From the NCBI RefSeq assembly GCF_009711415.1, contig NZ_SMLZ01000083.1, forward strand, positions 1 to 33,275: 33,275 nt of DNA, written 5' to 3'. Shown here one piece after another: positions 26,631-33,275 of this stretch. The notes beneath the pieces are model-generated. The model saw only the letters and a program-made list of their open reading frames with translations, made no database searches and was not told where the DNA came from. The DNA is from Roseibium denhamense (GTDB lineage: Bacteria; Pseudomonadota; Alphaproteobacteria; Rhizobiales; Stappiaceae). A program made the translations under genes and the position numbers. Position 1 is the first letter of the stretch; every line of letters begins with the position of its first letter.

Positions 26631-26658
26631 TTGCCCTCAGAAACCGCCGTGGTATAGG
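26631..26658 (+). promoter_or_regulatory. Candidate tRNA promoter
   Basis: TTGCCC (26631-26636), a 16-bp spacer and TATAGG (26653-26658), about 47 bases before the tRNA. The match is moderate. Confidence 0.45.
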
Positions 26659-26705
26659 GAGTTTCAGACAGATCGGCAGATCCCGCATTTGCCGTATTTG
26701 TCCAA

Positions 26706-26782
26706 GGGCCTGTAGCTCAACTGGTTAGAGCCGTCCGCTCATAACGGATTGGTTGGGGGTTCGAGTCCCTCCGGGCCCACCA
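26706..26782 (+). tRNA. tRNA with CAT anticodon, probably tRNA-Ile2
   Basis: Cloverleaf of 77 nt with encoded CCA. The acceptor arm GGGCCTG/CGGGCCC, D-arm GCTC...GAGC, anticodon loop CTCATAA and T-arm loop TTCGAGT are all readable. A CAT anticodon may be methionine or isoleucine with C34 modified to lysidine. The acceptor C4-G69 and C5-G68 pairs are those used by TilS on tRNA-Ile2, so Ile2 is preferred; elongator Met remains possible. The next 200 bp lead into mobile DNA. Confidence 0.9.
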
Positions 26783-26811
26783 CATTCTCTTTTTTCCTCC
26801 GATGTAGCTCG

Positions 26812-26868
26812 CCACGCAAAACTGGAATTTTTGACACCACGATCTGGAATTTTAAGTTTTTTGCGTGG
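26812..26868. repeat. Inverted and direct repeats just after the tRNA
   Basis: CCACGCAAAA (26812-26821) and TTTTGCGTGG (26859-26868) are inverted. CTGGAATTTT is directly repeated at 26822-26831 and 26844-26853. The stem may act as a tRNA terminator or be a scar of insertion next to the tRNA; no tRNA-end duplicate was found in the window. Confidence 0.4.
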
Positions 26869-26988
26869 TTTCAGGCGCGCTGGGCGGCAAAAGTCGCTTC
26901 TCACCACCCGTTTTCAAGCTTCAGGGCCGATGCGACCGCGCTTTTTGAACAGCGCTTGAAGACCCTTCAAACCCCGTTAAATCGCCAT

Positions 26989-27939
26989 TTATAGCGCCAT
27001 GTGCGCTGCTTTCAGCACCTTCCACGCATGCGCTGCAGCCAGGCTGACCACTCCGTTACCGGCTGCATCGGATCGGTCCACCCGATCGGCCACCCCATGA
27101 TCCAGTCCGAGAAGTTCGGGTTGAAGGTCAGCATGCCCGTCGAGGATCTCGGACCAGACGCCAACTTCAAATGGAGCGGGCGCGAACAGGGGAAGTTCAC
27201 CTCGCCCGCTGGAGCTGCATTCCAGCTCCGGATCAATAGCCACATCTGTGTCCAAAGCCGTGCCGCTTTGCCGAGGGCAATCTGCGCGCCCTTCTGCGTC
27301 GGGTCGTTCCTGAACCTCATGCCCTTTTGAGAAAGCTCCAGCTCGATTCGGTTGCAGTAGAGGGATTTTGTCGGCGTGGGCCAATATGAAGAGCCGTCGC
27401 CGTAGGTGGGTCGCGCCAACTTCGAGCGCTGAAAACATGCCTGCTTTGACCGAGTAGCCCAGGCCACGAAGATCTTCGAAGACCTGGGCGGCTCCCAGGG
27501 TGAGGTGTCCTTCGACATTTTCGAAGAAGCACCACTCCGGATCGACTTCTTCAACAATGCGCCGGATGTGCGGCCACAGGTGGCGGGGATCGTCTTCGCC
27601 TTTTCGCTTTCCGGCAAAGGAGAATGGCTGGCAGGGATATCCGCCAGTGACGAGATGAACCTTTCCACGCCACGATCTACCGTCGAAGGAGGTAACATCG
27701 TCCCACAGAGGCGCTGGATCCAGGGCCTTGTCTTCCATCCGCGCCACGAGGGTGCTTGCAGCGAAGGCTTCCCGCTCGACGTAACAAACAGTTCTATATC
27801 CGGGTTCTGCGATATGGAGGCCGAGCTCCAAACCTCCAACGCCTGCGCAGAGCGCAAGTCCGTTGACTGCATGTCGGGTAAGAGGGCGGTCATGTTCGGG
27901 ATGAAGAGCCACACGTTGATCTCCGCGGTGGACGCTCAT
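26989..27939 (-). CDS. DNA (cytosine-5-)-methyltransferase, phage-type
   Basis: Orphan C5 DNA methyltransferase of 316 residues. Motif I is LCAGVGGLELGL (SAM binding), motif IV is GGYPCQPFSF with catalytic Cys103, motif VI is ENV (Glu140), motif VIII is RRRLFI. The C-terminal motif X is GNGVVSLAAAHAW (295-306). The target-recognition region is short, about 100 residues. The preceding gene is the Com remnant, overlapping its start by about 50 bases, a phage Mu-like com/methylase layout. No restriction enzyme gene is nearby. The alternative frame over the C-terminus also looks methylase-like (see findings). Its promoter lies upstream of com and may have been removed by the IS insertion. Confidence 0.87.
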   Translation of the reverse strand: MSVHRGDQRVALHPEHDRPLTRHAVNGLALCAGVGGLELGLHIAEPGYRTVCYVEREAFAASTLVARMEDKALDPAPLWDDVTSFDGRSWRGKVHLVTGGYPCQPFSFAGKRKGEDDPRHLWPHIRRIVEEVDPEWCFFENVEGHLTLGAAQVFEDLRGLGYSVKAGMFSALEVGATHLRRRLFILAHADKIPLLQPNRAGAFSKGHEVQERPDAEGRADCPRQSGTALDTDVAIDPELECSSSGRGELPLFAPAPFEVGVWSEILDGHADLQPELLGLDHGVADRVDRSDAAGNGVVSLAAAHAWKVLKAAHMAL

Positions 27940-28084
27940 GCCGATCGATGTTGGGCCGATCAGTGACGGGGCGTTCCTGTACGGGCTCCGATGGCCTCAG
28001 ATGATTGAGTGTGCCGCATCGGCGGCACTTGATCTGGATATCGTTGGAGATAGCGCCTTGTCCAGCCTTGAATAAAAGTGCGTT
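27890..28084 (-). pseudogene. com: Com-family zinc-finger regulator, 5' end removed by IS21
   Basis: The frame reads NALLFKAGQGAISNDIQIKC, then CRRCGTLNHLRPSEPVQERP, and stops at 27890-27892. This is the second half of a Com-type protein, the phage Mu activator that lets ribosomes translate the mom transcript; the Cys pair CRRC remains, while the N-terminal MxxIRCxxC part is missing. The loss falls exactly at the left end of the IS element (28086). Com genes in this family commonly sit before an overlapping DNA methylase, as here. Without its start it is unlikely to be translated unless a start is supplied by the IS. Confidence 0.75.
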
Positions 28085-28091
28085 GTGTTGA

Positions 28092-28145
28092 TTTTCACCG
28101 AGAACTGACCCGGTGAGGCCCGATTTTTTCACTGAGAACTGACCC
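28092..28145 (+). repeat. IS21 left-end direct repeats (transposase binding)
   Basis: TTTTCACCGAGAACTGACCC (28092-28111) and TTTTCACTGAGAACTGACCC (28126-28145) differ by one base and are spaced 34 bp apart, typical of multiple IstA binding sites at IS21 ends. Confidence 0.8.
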
Positions 28146-28198
28146 ATGTTTAAACCCACCCCTGAGTGATTTCGGCGGGGGAATACGGAGTGATAGAC

Positions 28199-29728
28199 AT
28201 GGCGTTGTTGAGCGTTATCAGACGCTGGCATTTTCGTGATCAGCTTTCGATCCGGGAGATCTCCCGGCGCACCGGATTGTCCCGGAACACAGTGCGCAAG
28301 TATTTGCGGGATGATACGGTTGAACCCGTGTTCAAGGTTCCCGAGAGGCCCAGCAAACTTGATGCCTTTGCCGACAAGCTGTCGGCCTGGTTGCGAGCAG
28401 AGTCGACCAAATCGCGCAAGCAGAAACGGACGATCAAGCAGTTGCACGCCGATCTGGTGAGCCTGGGCTATGATGGCTCCTATGGCCGGGTGGCCGCCTT
28501 CGCGCGAGACTGGAAAGCTGACCGGCAGCGCGAGCAGCAGACCAGCGGCCGCGGAACCTTCGTGCCGCTGGCGTTCGAGCCCGGTGAAGCCTTCCAGTTC
28601 GACTGGTCCGAAGACTGGGCGATCATCGGTGGCGAGCGGACCAAGTTGCAGGTCGCCCACTTCAAACTCAGTTACAGCCGGGCCTTCATCGTCCGTGCCT
28701 ATCTCCTGCAAACCCACGAGATGCTGTTCGACGCCCACAACCATGCCTTCCGGGTTCTGGGCGGCGTTCCCCGACGCGGGATCTATGACAACATGAAGAC
28801 CGCTGTCGACAAGGTCGGGCGCGGCAAAGACCGCCAGGTCAATGCTCGCTTCTCGGCCCTGGTCAGTCATTATCTCTTCGAAGCCGAGTTCTGTAATCCG
28901 GCTTCCGGATGGGAGAAGGGGCAGGTCGAGAAGAATGTACGGGATGCCCGGCACAGACTGTGGCAGCCGATGCCGCGCGTGGCCAGCCTCGAGGAATTGA
29001 ACGACTGGCTGGAAAACCGCTGCAAAGATCTCTGGCAGACCATCCCACATGGAACGCAACCAGAGACGATCGCAGATATCTGGGCCGAAGAAGTCTCCAA
29101 GCTTATGCAGGTCGGCCGTCTCTACGACGGCTTTGTCGAGTATGCCAAGCGGGTCTCGCCAACCTGCCTGGTTCACTTTGAGCGCAACCGCTACAGCGTG
29201 CCGGCATCGTTTGCCAACCGCCCTGTCAGCTTGCGGGTCTATCCGGACAGGATCGCCGTGATCGCGGAAGGCTTGAGCGTCTGCGAGCATCAGAGGATCA
29301 TCAACCGGTCTCATGACCGGCCCGGCAGAACGGTTTATGACTGGCGGCATTATCTGGCCGTCATCCAACGCAAACCAGGTGCGCTTCGTAATGGTGCCCC
29401 CTTCGCCGAACTGCCGGAAGCCTTCACGTCATTACAACGGCATCTGCTCAAGAAGCCTGGCGGGGACAGGGAAATGGCCGAGATCCTCGCTCTCGTGCTT
29501 CATCATGACGAGCGGACTGTCCTGACGGCAGTCGAGACGGCATTGGACGCAGGCGTTCCGACAAAGACGCATGTCCTCAACCTTCTGCACCGGCTGACGG
29601 ACGGAAAGCCGGTGACCCCTCCGGTCATCCGGGCGCCACAGGCCCTGTCTCTCAGCCAGGAACCGAAGGCCAAAGTCGAACGCTATGACGCCCTGCGCAA
29701 ACTGAAGGAGGCCCGCCATGCGTCATGA
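28199..29728 (+). CDS. istA: IS21-family transposase IstA
   Basis: Transposase of 509 residues that cuts and joins the IS ends. The N-terminal helix-turn-helix is [20 protein letters not shown]. The DDE catalytic residues are Asp135 (FQFDWSEDW), Asp197 ([10 protein letters not shown]) and Glu244 ([12 protein letters not shown]). A C-terminal basic tail ([19 protein letters not shown]) contacts IstB in this family. ATG 28199 with GGAG upstream is preferred over GTG 28166. The frame looks intact. It overlaps istB by 11 bases. Confidence 0.96.
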   Translation: MALLSVIRRWHFRDQLSIREISRRTGLSRNTVRKYLRDDTVEPVFKVPERPSKLDAFADKLSAWLRAESTKSRKQKRTIKQLHADLVSLGYDGSYGRVAAFARDWKADRQREQQTSGRGTFVPLAFEPGEAFQFDWSEDWAIIGGERTKLQVAHFKLSYSRAFIVRAYLLQTHEMLFDAHNHAFRVLGGVPRRGIYDNMKTAVDKVGRGKDRQVNARFSALVSHYLFEAEFCNPASGWEKGQVEKNVRDARHRLWQPMPRVASLEELNDWLENRCKDLWQTIPHGTQPETIADIWAEEVSKLMQVGRLYDGFVEYAKRVSPTCLVHFERNRYSVPASFANRPVSLRVYPDRIAVIAEGLSVCEHQRIINRSHDRPGRTVYDWRHYLAVIQRKPGALRNGAPFAELPEAFTSLQRHLLKKPGGDREMAEILALVLHHDERTVLTAVETALDAGVPTKTHVLNLLHRLTDGKPVTPPVIRAPQALSLSQEPKAKVERYDALRKLKEARHAS

Positions 29729-30500
29729 TCCAGCCAGCGCCGCCGTCGTCATCATGCTCAAGAGCCTCAAAATGCACGGCATGGCTCAAGCTGTCGGCGA
29801 CCTCACCGAACAGGGTTCTCCCGCCTTCGAGGCTGCCATTCCGATCCTGTCCCAATTGCTCAAGGCAGAGACGGCGGAGCGGGAGGTCAGATCGGTGGCC
29901 TATCAGCTCAAGGCCGCACGCTTTCCAGCTTACAGGGACCTGAACGGATTCGACTTTGCCAGCAGCGAAGTCAACGAGGCGCTCGTGCGCCAGCTTCACC
30001 GCTGCGAGTTCATCGAGCAGGCTCACAATGCCGTCTTCCTCGGGGGGCCCGGAACCGGGAAGACGCATCTTGCGACCGCCCTCGGCATCCAGGCCATCGA
30101 ACATCACCGCAAACGTGTCCGCTTCTTCTCCACCGTTGAACTCGTCAATGCACTGGAACAGGAGAAAGCCCAAGGCAAGGCGGGCCAGATCGCCAACCGG
30201 CTCGTCCATTCCGATCTCGTGATCCTCGACGAGTTGGGATACCTGCCGTTCAGCGCGTCCGGCGGTGCTCTGCTCTTCCATCTTCTGAGCAAGCTCTACG
30301 AGCGCACCAGCGTCATCATCACCACCAATCTGAGCTTCTCGGAATGGGCATCAGTCTTTGGGGACGCCAAGATGACCACCGCACTGCTCGACCGGCTCAC
30401 CCACCACTGCCATATCCTTGAAACCGGAAACGAAAGCTTCCGCTTCAAAAACAGCACCGCAATTCAGGCCGACAACGAAGGGAGGAAACCAAAATCTTGA
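29718..30500 (+). CDS. istB: IS21-family helper ATPase IstB
   Basis: AAA+ ATPase of 260 residues that remodels target DNA for IstA. Walker A is GGPGTGKT (109-116), Walker B is [12 protein letters not shown] (Asp171, Glu172), and sensor region [12 protein letters not shown] follows, with [16 protein letters not shown] near the end. The start overlaps the end of istA, with AAGGAGG just before. It looks intact, so the element may be active. Confidence 0.96.
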   Translation: MRHDPASAAVVIMLKSLKMHGMAQAVGDLTEQGSPAFEAAIPILSQLLKAETAEREVRSVAYQLKAARFPAYRDLNGFDFASSEVNEALVRQLHRCEFIEQAHNAVFLGGPGTGKTHLATALGIQAIEHHRKRVRFFSTVELVNALEQEKAQGKAGQIANRLVHSDLVILDELGYLPFSASGGALLFHLLSKLYERTSVIITTNLSFSEWASVFGDAKMTTALLDRLTHHCHILETGNESFRFKNSTAIQADNEGRKPKS

Positions 30501-30547
30501 CCACGGCGTAACCGCCGCTCCATACACAAAAGGCGGGTCAATTCTCC

Positions 30548-31396
30548 GATTTTACGCCTGCTTGTCATAACCTTGAGTATTTCCAACAGCAGGCAGCGGC
30601 TTTTCAAGAAAAGGTCAAACTCAGGCAAGCGGCAAAAAGAACCGTCACGCGTTTGTCCCGCGCACTCGCAGATCTGGCTGAGGCTACTGAGGGCGCTTAT
30701 CAGCTCTATGTCGACCAAGCTATATTTATCATCGAAAGACATGACGAGGACATCGAGGCCGCCGCCGCGGATTTGACTGTTCTTTATGAGGACGCGCTAT
30801 CGGCTTTCCAATTGGAAAATAAAGCAAAAATGTCATGCGCGGGTGACATTGATGTCAGCCCTTTATCTATTACAACCCATCCCGACTCTTTAGAAAGTAA
30901 TGAAAAGCGGACTTGCTCTATCGAGCAAGGCCATAATGGTTTTCCTGACAACGCCTACGGCGTTGAGTTGGCTCTAGAGAAAGAGCCTTGCGGCGGGCGC
31001 TCTGATAAACAACGGCGAAACCCGCAAGCGGGGAGGGGAGTTGAAGCCAGAAAACTAGAAACCAACCTCGATGGCGTATCCATTGGGCTCATTCAATCCG
31101 CTTGCACCCAGGTTCAAACAGACACGGACATAGCGTTTGGTAACTGGTCGGAACTTTGCAGTGCTGCAGATCAATTACGCATTTTGATCGGCCTAAGTCA
31201 TGCCGGTTATCAAGATGCTGTCGAACGCCAGGGAAAATATCTTGCTGCAGCTTGTCTAGTTGTGGTCGCTGAAAAAGCGTTGCGCGATCCCGAGCAGATT
31301 ACGTCCCCAGGGGGCTATTTCCGTGCCATGATTGATAGGGCAGGGGAAGGGAAACTCCATTTGCACAAGTCCCTGCATGGTCTAGCCGCAAAATGA
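30548..31396 (+). pseudogene. repC: repABC-type replication initiator RepC, N-terminal part missing
   Basis: The frame immediately after the IS reads DFTPACHNLEYFQQQAAAFQ and runs unbroken to 31396. The central helical part (LRQAAKRTVTRLSRALADL), a charged linker (about 110-200), and a C-terminal domain match RepC of repABC plasmids: AFGNWSELCSAADQLRILIG, LSHAGYQDAVE, then EQITSPGGYFRAMIDRAGEG. RepC normally has about 400 residues; about 280 remain and the N-terminal DNA-binding domain is gone. A TTG at 30653 could start a shorter product. No repA or repB is present. This is plasmid DNA on what otherwise looks like a chromosome. Confidence in the family is fair, not complete. Confidence 0.7.
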
Positions 31397-31412
31397 TTTC
31401 AGGAATAGGGTC

Positions 31413-31467
31413 GTGATGGCTAGCCGTCACATGCCATCTTGATGGCAGAGTAGCGTCTTGCTATATT
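31413..31467 (+). promoter_or_regulatory. vapBC operator and promoter
   Basis: The -35 is TTGATG (31439-31444), spacer 17 bp, and -10 TATATT (31462-31467). A perfect palindrome, TGCCATC TT GATGGCA (31432-31447), overlaps the -35. A second, near-perfect palindrome (GTGATGGCT 31413-31421, AGCCGTCAC 31422-31430) lies just upstream. Paired operators suit cooperative binding of the VapBC complex. Confidence 0.75.
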
Positions 31468-31487
31468 TGGATCGAAGGAGATCTCTC

Positions 31488-31736
31488 GTGGCTGAACCTC
31501 AACTTTCCGTACGCAGTGCAAAAGCGCGGGACCTGGCACATCGTCTTGCTCGCCGGGAACACCGTTCGATCGCAGACATCGTTGAGCGGGCTCTCGAAGC
31601 ATATGAAGTTCGGGAGGCTGGCAAGGAACCAGCTGCGGACTTTTACGCTCGTCTTTCAGGAAACTTTGGCACCGATATCGATCTTGAGGAAGTGATCCGC
31701 GGAAGCCGCAAGGTTCATTTAGGGCCAGAGCTTTGA
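31488..31736 (+). CDS. vapB: VapB/FitA-type antitoxin
   Basis: Antitoxin of 82 residues. It has an N-terminal ribbon-helix-helix: LSVRSAKARDLAHRLARREH, then RSIADIVERALEAYE. An unstructured C-terminal toxin-binding part (DFYARLSGNFGTDIDLEEVI) follows. GTG 31488 is preceded by AAGGAG (31475-31480) at 7 bases; the longer frame from 31458 begins inside the promoter. It overlaps the toxin start (TTGA), as usual for TA pairs. It should repress its own promoter through the palindromes upstream. Confidence 0.88.
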   Translation: MAEPQLSVRSAKARDLAHRLARREHRSIADIVERALEAYEVREAGKEPAADFYARLSGNFGTDIDLEEVIRGSRKVHLGPEL

Positions 31737-32146
31737 TTTTCGTGGACACCAATGTGATCTCGGAAACGCTGAAAAAAGCGCCTGATCCCGGAGTGGTCGC
31801 GTGGTTGGTGAGGCACGACGCGGAGCTGGCGTTGTCAACGGTGGTCATCGCTGAGATAGCGTTCGGCATACAGAAAATCCGTCCTGACCAGCGTGCTGAT
31901 CGTCTGGAACAAGGCCTTTTTGATTGGCGGCGCAGATTTGCCGACCGGATATTCGGCCTCACCGAAATGGCGGCATTAGCATACGGAGATATCATGGGTG
32001 AAGCCGCTCGAAAGGGCCGCGGAATGTCGGCACCAGACGGGATGATTGCTGCAATCGCCCATATTAACGGTGGCCGGCTAGCCACCCGCAATTTGAACGA
32101 CTTCCAAACAACAGGCCTCAAACTCTTGTCACCTTGGGACTTCTAA
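31733..32146 (+). CDS. vapC: VapC-type PIN-domain toxin
   Basis: PIN-domain ribonuclease toxin of 137 residues. Mg-binding acidic residues are Asp5 (FVDTNVISE), Glu41 (VIAEIAFG) and Asp102 (SAPDGMIAA), with a terminal TRNLNDF (Asn120, Asp123). The start is TTG 31733 within the antitoxin stop (TTGA), giving tight coupling. VapC cleaves tRNA or rRNA in other bacteria; the target here is unknown. Next to a plasmid remnant it may be an old stabilisation module. Confidence 0.92.
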   Translation: MIFVDTNVISETLKKAPDPGVVAWLVRHDAELALSTVVIAEIAFGIQKIRPDQRADRLEQGLFDWRRRFADRIFGLTEMAALAYGDIMGEAARKGRGMSAPDGMIAAIAHINGGRLATRNLNDFQTTGLKLLSPWDF

Positions 32147-32539
32147 TCCTGCCGTGTCACAGCATCATGGCGTAACTCCGCCGCTGGGTGTGTGCACTGC
32201 ATCCATTGTGCCATTGCTAGAAGGCGGTGATTGAGGATTTGTTGAGCCAAACGATTTGAAACGGGTGGAATAAAATGACTGCGGAGAGCGGCCCAATTCA
32301 ATGGGGGATCAATTTTGACGGTTTGGCCTGTTGCATCGCCGCTGCAGACCAGCTTTGACGAATATCTGCAACAATATTCGGCAGTTGGCTTGAAGTGAAT
32401 TCTCCTTAAAGTTGTGTAAATGTGGTGACGACAGACCTATTAACCATGGTGCTCCTTTAATTTTCTGAGGCGGCTGCTGTCGCAGATCTGCAATGATGAA
32501 AGGTTAACGAAAGCTTAACGGTTTGTTTCTGGGGGCTTC
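32147..32539. other. vapC-adhesin intergenic region
   Basis: About 390 bases with no gene recognised. It is AT-richer than its neighbours and holds two CtrA-type sites listed separately. No strong terminator after vapC was seen. Confidence 0.5.
32440..32519 (+). promoter_or_regulatory. CtrA-type sites upstream of the large surface protein
   Basis: TTAACCAT at 32440-32447 matches the CtrA half site. TTAA-N7-TTAAC at 32504-32519 (spacer CGAAAGC) matches the full CtrA box TTAA-N7-TTAA. The full box lies 30-45 bases before the gene start. CtrA is the cell-cycle and motility response regulator of alphaproteobacteria. Binding is inferred. Confidence 0.6.
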
Positions 32540-32548
32540 GTGATCACA

Positions 32549-33275
32549 ATGGAAAATCAGGCGTCGTGGGACGGTGTCGTGTCCGCAACAGTTCAGCCCG
32601 CTGGCTCTCCTCAGCGTCTGATCCTGACACAAGCTCCTGGTGGGCAAAATGCTCTGGTTCTTGATGTACTTTCAATTGAAAGCATTGATATCAGCGGCCT
32701 CCCCACGGCCGGCGCTTTTTTCCATCGAGCCGAAACAGATTTGATTCTTACCTTTTCTAACGGAGGGCAGGTTTTCTTGACCGGTTTCTTTGGTGAGGGT
32801 GAAGAGACCGGCAAGGCATTGATCGGCGCTGGGTGGCAGCTGACCGACTTTCAACTGGCCGCAGCTATCGAAGATGACACCAACGCTTTCCAGCTTGCCG
32901 AAGGGGCCGAACAGGTACTGCCAAACGAGAACAGTATCATCATGGCATTCGACACAGAAACGGGGGCATTCACGACCACCAATGTCGAACGTTTGCAGCT
33001 TTCCGATCGCCAAGAGATAGGAGCTTCCGACCTCGATGTTTCAAACCGGGAAACGATCACTCGGACCGAGGCAGAATCGGCTTTCGAGACTATAGGAAAC
33101 ACTGCTCCGGAAGCGGACGATGTGCTTGCGGTAGCAGGCGAAAACTCGGCTACGATTTCACTCAATGCCGCCTATTCCGACGCGGACACATCCAACAGCC
33201 ATGTTTTTTTAATAGACACGTCCGGCACGCTCGGCCAGGTGACCAACAATGGTGATGGAACATTCTCCTACGATC
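32549..33275 (+). CDS. N-terminal part of a large VCBS/cadherin-like surface protein (runs off the window)
   Basis: An open frame from ATG 32549 (an in-frame GTG at 32540 is an alternative; the ribosome site is weak) runs past the window end with about 242 codons seen. The start (MENQASWDGVVSATVQPAGS) has no signal peptide, as in type I secreted giant proteins with C-terminal secretion signals. After about 200 residues of unrecognised sequence, with acidic beta stretches, a VCBS/cadherin-like module begins: NTAPEADDVLAVAGENSATI, then YSDADTSNSH and GTLGQVTNNGDGTFSYD. The missing part probably has many such repeats. Likely an adhesin or RTX-type protein; this is inferred from a fragment. Confidence 0.75.
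   Translation, partial: MENQASWDGVVSATVQPAGSPQRLILTQAPGGQNALVLDVLSIESIDISGLPTAGAFFHRAETDLILTFSNGGQVFLTGFFGEGEETGKALIGAGWQLTDFQLAAAIEDDTNAFQLAEGAEQVLPNENSIIMAFDTETGAFTTTNVERLQLSDRQEIGASDLDVSNRETITRTEAESAFETIGNTAPEADDVLAVAGENSATISLNAAYSDADTSNSHVFLIDTSGTLGQVTNNGDGTFSYD

Larger units (their letters stand above)
28086..30547 (+). mobile_element. IS21-family insertion sequence
   Basis: About 2.46 kb with istA and istB. The left terminus starts TGTTGATTTTCACCGAGAAC at 28086, typical of IS21-family ends. The right end is less certain: GGGTCAATTCTCC at 30535-30547 is inverted relative to the left GAGAACTGACCC, and coding for the repC remnant resumes around 30548. The two sides belong to unrelated genes (com and repC) and I found no target-site duplication, so the element may have taken part in a deletion or replicon fusion. 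Confidence 0.85.

Noticed and set aside
27012..27914. Shifted minus-strand frame over the methylase
   Set aside because: It lacks motifs I, IV and VI and most of it is a shadow. Only its tail is methylase-like, reported as a finding rather than a gene.
28086..28145. Two spaced repeats considered as a CRISPR array
   Set aside because: Only two copies exist, 34 bp apart and at an IS end; they are IstA binding sites. No CRISPR array or cas gene is in the window.
28085..29368. Long minus-strand open frame opposite istA
   Set aside because: Only the part below 28085 (com) looks real. The rest is the antisense of the istA catalytic region.

Overview
The window looks like chromosomal DNA of a marine alphaproteobacterium, most likely Hyphomicrobiales near Roseibium/Labrenzia/Stappia. 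This is an inference from the housekeeping order (carA, a GatB/YqeY gene, dnaG, rpoD), a DUF930 protein, a DddL-type DMSP lyase, CtrA-type sites and high GC. No database search was possible.

Layout. (1) 1-7.3 kb is core: a MerR-type regulator convergent with carA (shared bidirectional terminator), then a GatB/YqeY protein, dnaG and rpoD. (2) 7.4-12.8 kb is accessory: a TonB-like Pro/Glu-rich DUF930 protein, a PAAR protein with a C-terminal HExxH toxin-like domain (M91/NleD-like) coupled to a twin-arginine-exported protein, a Pho84-like MFS transporter, and the first of four orphan family-3 substrate-binding proteins. (3) 12.8-14.3 kb is gene-poor, with a possible 50-residue gene, hairpins and an NTF2-like protein. 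(4) 14.3-16.7 kb has an autoregulated-looking ArsR/permease pair and a transglutaminase-like protein. (5) 16.8-22.1 kb has dddL divergent from a sarcosine-oxidase-like flavoenzyme, a GNAT acetyltransferase and three more orphan binding proteins. (6) 22.2-26.5 kb has a SIMPL protein, an AI-2E-family membrane protein, and a free-standing adenylation protein whose binding-pocket code reads as serine but which has no carrier domain. (7) 26.7-31.4 kb starts with a tRNA (CAT anticodon, probably Ile2) and becomes mobile: a Mu-like com/cytosine-methyltransferase pair whose com is cut by an IS21-family element, followed by the C-terminal part of a repABC-type repC. (8) 31.4-33.3 kb has a vapBC module with a clear operator/promoter and the start of a large VCBS/cadherin-like surface protein preceded by CtrA-type sites.

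How it fits together. Core replication and transcription genes are followed by niche genes (DMSP cleavage, small-molecule sensing or capture, metal or metalloid efflux, contact-dependent toxicity, a surface adhesin). The end of the window is a scar of phage and plasmid DNA joined through an IS21 copy. The best candidates for undescribed biology are the PAAR-M91 effector with its exported partner, the carrier-less serine adenylation protein, and the orphan binding-protein set.
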